This document shows positions 14,447-14,811 of a stretch of DNA of 14,811 nucleotides, piece by piece (the first letter of the stretch is position 1; every line of letters begins with the position of its first letter). Below the pieces are notes generated by a model that worked only from the letters and a program-made list of their open reading frames with translations, was not told the DNA's origin and ran no database searches. The position numbers were made by a program, and so were the translations under genes. The DNA comes from Clostridia bacterium (lineage in GTDB: Bacteria; Bacillota; Clostridia; Christensenellales; UBA1242), in NCBI GenBank assembly GCA_017503445.1, contig JAFVTB010000168.1:1-14811 (forward strand), written 5' to 3'.

Positions 14447-14609
14447 AATCATAACTGAATAAATAGGGTTTTAAAATTAAATCTCTTATATCACACTCCT
14501 TTAAAAATTTTTGCTTGCAAAAATTTCATGTTTGCAAAGCAAACACTTCATTAACGAAGTGGCTTCATTAGCGAAGCGACTTCTTGAAAAATTTTAAAGA
14601 ATGAGATTA
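14447..14609 (-). repeat. Shared 3' flank element, copy B, with a hairpin-rich insert
   Basis: This is the second copy of the element at 6390-6486, again starting at the stop codon of a DUF6273-like gene and ending just before a terminator. Shared blocks are ATCATAACT, AATAAATAGGGTTT, TTATATCACACTCCTTTAAA and TTTTTGCTT (plus-strand reading). The outer stem pairs 14490-14512 with 14587-14607, with interruptions. Unlike copy A, the tip carries about 60 extra bases with several abutting hairpins. Confidence 0.75.
14505..14577. repeat. Cluster of four abutting small hairpins inside copy B
   Basis: In order on the plus strand: AAATTTTTGC-TT-GCAAAAATTT (14505-14526), GTTTGC-AAA-GCAAAC (14530-14544), CACTTC-ATTAAC-GAAGTG (14544-14561) and GCTTC-ATTAGC-GAAGC (14562-14577). 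The last two are near-repeats of each other and a further ACTTC follows. It is absent from copy A, so it looks like an inserted or expanded repeat. Confidence 0.7.
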
Positions 14610-14811
14610 AATTGTTATAACCATTGCGGGGCGAATGTACCTAGAAACAGTAACTTCTGTTCCATAACCAACATATCCTGTATTGCTCACAGCCGAGGCC
14701 CAAAGGGATCCTGAGTGATTTTTTGACCTTAACCACCACTCAACACCAATGTTGCGTTTCCCATCATCCGTAAGATAAGTTTCAACTTTATAATTTTCAG
14801 TAGAAGAACCA
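14607..14811 (-). CDS. DUF6273-like protein, C-terminal fragment at the window edge
   Basis: The last 67 residues of a minus-strand gene enter from the right edge. They read ...YKVETYLTDDGKRNIG, then VEWWLRSKNHSGS, and end RYIRPAMVITI. This lines up with the C-terminus of the phase-variable protein (YLSDKNKRIGY, YWLRSGY, GVRPAFVLKI), so the two genes are paralogues, though clearly diverged. The WWLRS and RPA motifs are typical of the DUF6273 type. The N-terminus is outside the window, so I cannot tell whether it is secreted or has a poly-G tract. The 3' flank is the shared hairpin element (copy B). Confidence 0.78.
   Translation of the reverse strand, partial: GSSTENYKVETYLTDDGKRNIGVEWWLRSKNHSGSLWASAVSNTGYVGYGTEVTVSRYIRPAMVITI

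Noticed and set aside
13472..14452. Long open frame on the minus strand opposite dapA
   Set aside because: It is fully antisense to a clear dapA, its translation resembles no family (rich in His, Cys and Phe as expected for an antisense shadow), and its start lies in the terminator region.

Overview
The window looks like a piece of chromosome from an endospore-forming, low-to-moderate G+C Firmicute, probably an uncultured Clostridia-type gut bacterium. The reasons are a SpoIIP-type sporulation amidase, both dipicolinate synthase subunits, strong AGGAGG-like ribosome binding sites, sigma-A promoters with TTGACA/TATAAT boxes, a possible sigma-K promoter, and a comM-dprA-topA-hslV order resembling the dprA-topA-...-clpQ cluster of Bacillus. 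The species cannot be named from the sequence alone.

Layout. Positions 1-4936 hold a tight minus-strand operon in the order comM/yifB, dprA, topA, hslV (hslV is cut by the window edge). A sigma-A promoter lies just upstream, and its spacings or overlaps are only a few bases. Positions 5050-7650 hold an accessory surface-protein island on the minus strand: a lipoprotein with Ig-like modules and a secreted DUF6273-like protein. The signal peptide of the DUF6273-like protein is separated from its body by a run of 12 G, which puts the two in different frames (a phase-variable OFF state or a homopolymer sequencing error). Positions 7716-8807 encode SpoIIP.

Positions 8921-14383 form a divergent aspartate-to-dipicolinate cluster. 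On the minus strand are a P-loop ATPase and a fused aspartokinase/aspartate-semialdehyde dehydrogenase. On the plus strand are dpaA, dpaB and dapA. Together the fusion enzyme, DapA and DpaAB would carry aspartate through aspartyl phosphate, aspartate semialdehyde and HTPA to dipicolinic acid, the spore-core chelator. This is the gene content of the B. subtilis spoVF-asd-dapG-dapA operon, rearranged and with two genes fused. The upstream region of dpaA has a close sigma-K promoter match, fitting mother-cell expression.

At the right edge (14607-14811) is the C-terminus of a second DUF6273-like gene. The two DUF6273-like genes sit in different neighbourhoods but share a roughly 100-base 3' flank. 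It begins inside the stop codon, folds into a long hairpin that is best paired as minus-strand RNA (G-U wobbles), contains a near-invariant stretch, and leads into unrelated terminators. This shared 3' element and the poly-G switch are the most unusual features in the window. No rRNA, tRNA, CRISPR array, transposase or reverse transcriptase was seen, and no gene-free stretch exceeds 300 bases.
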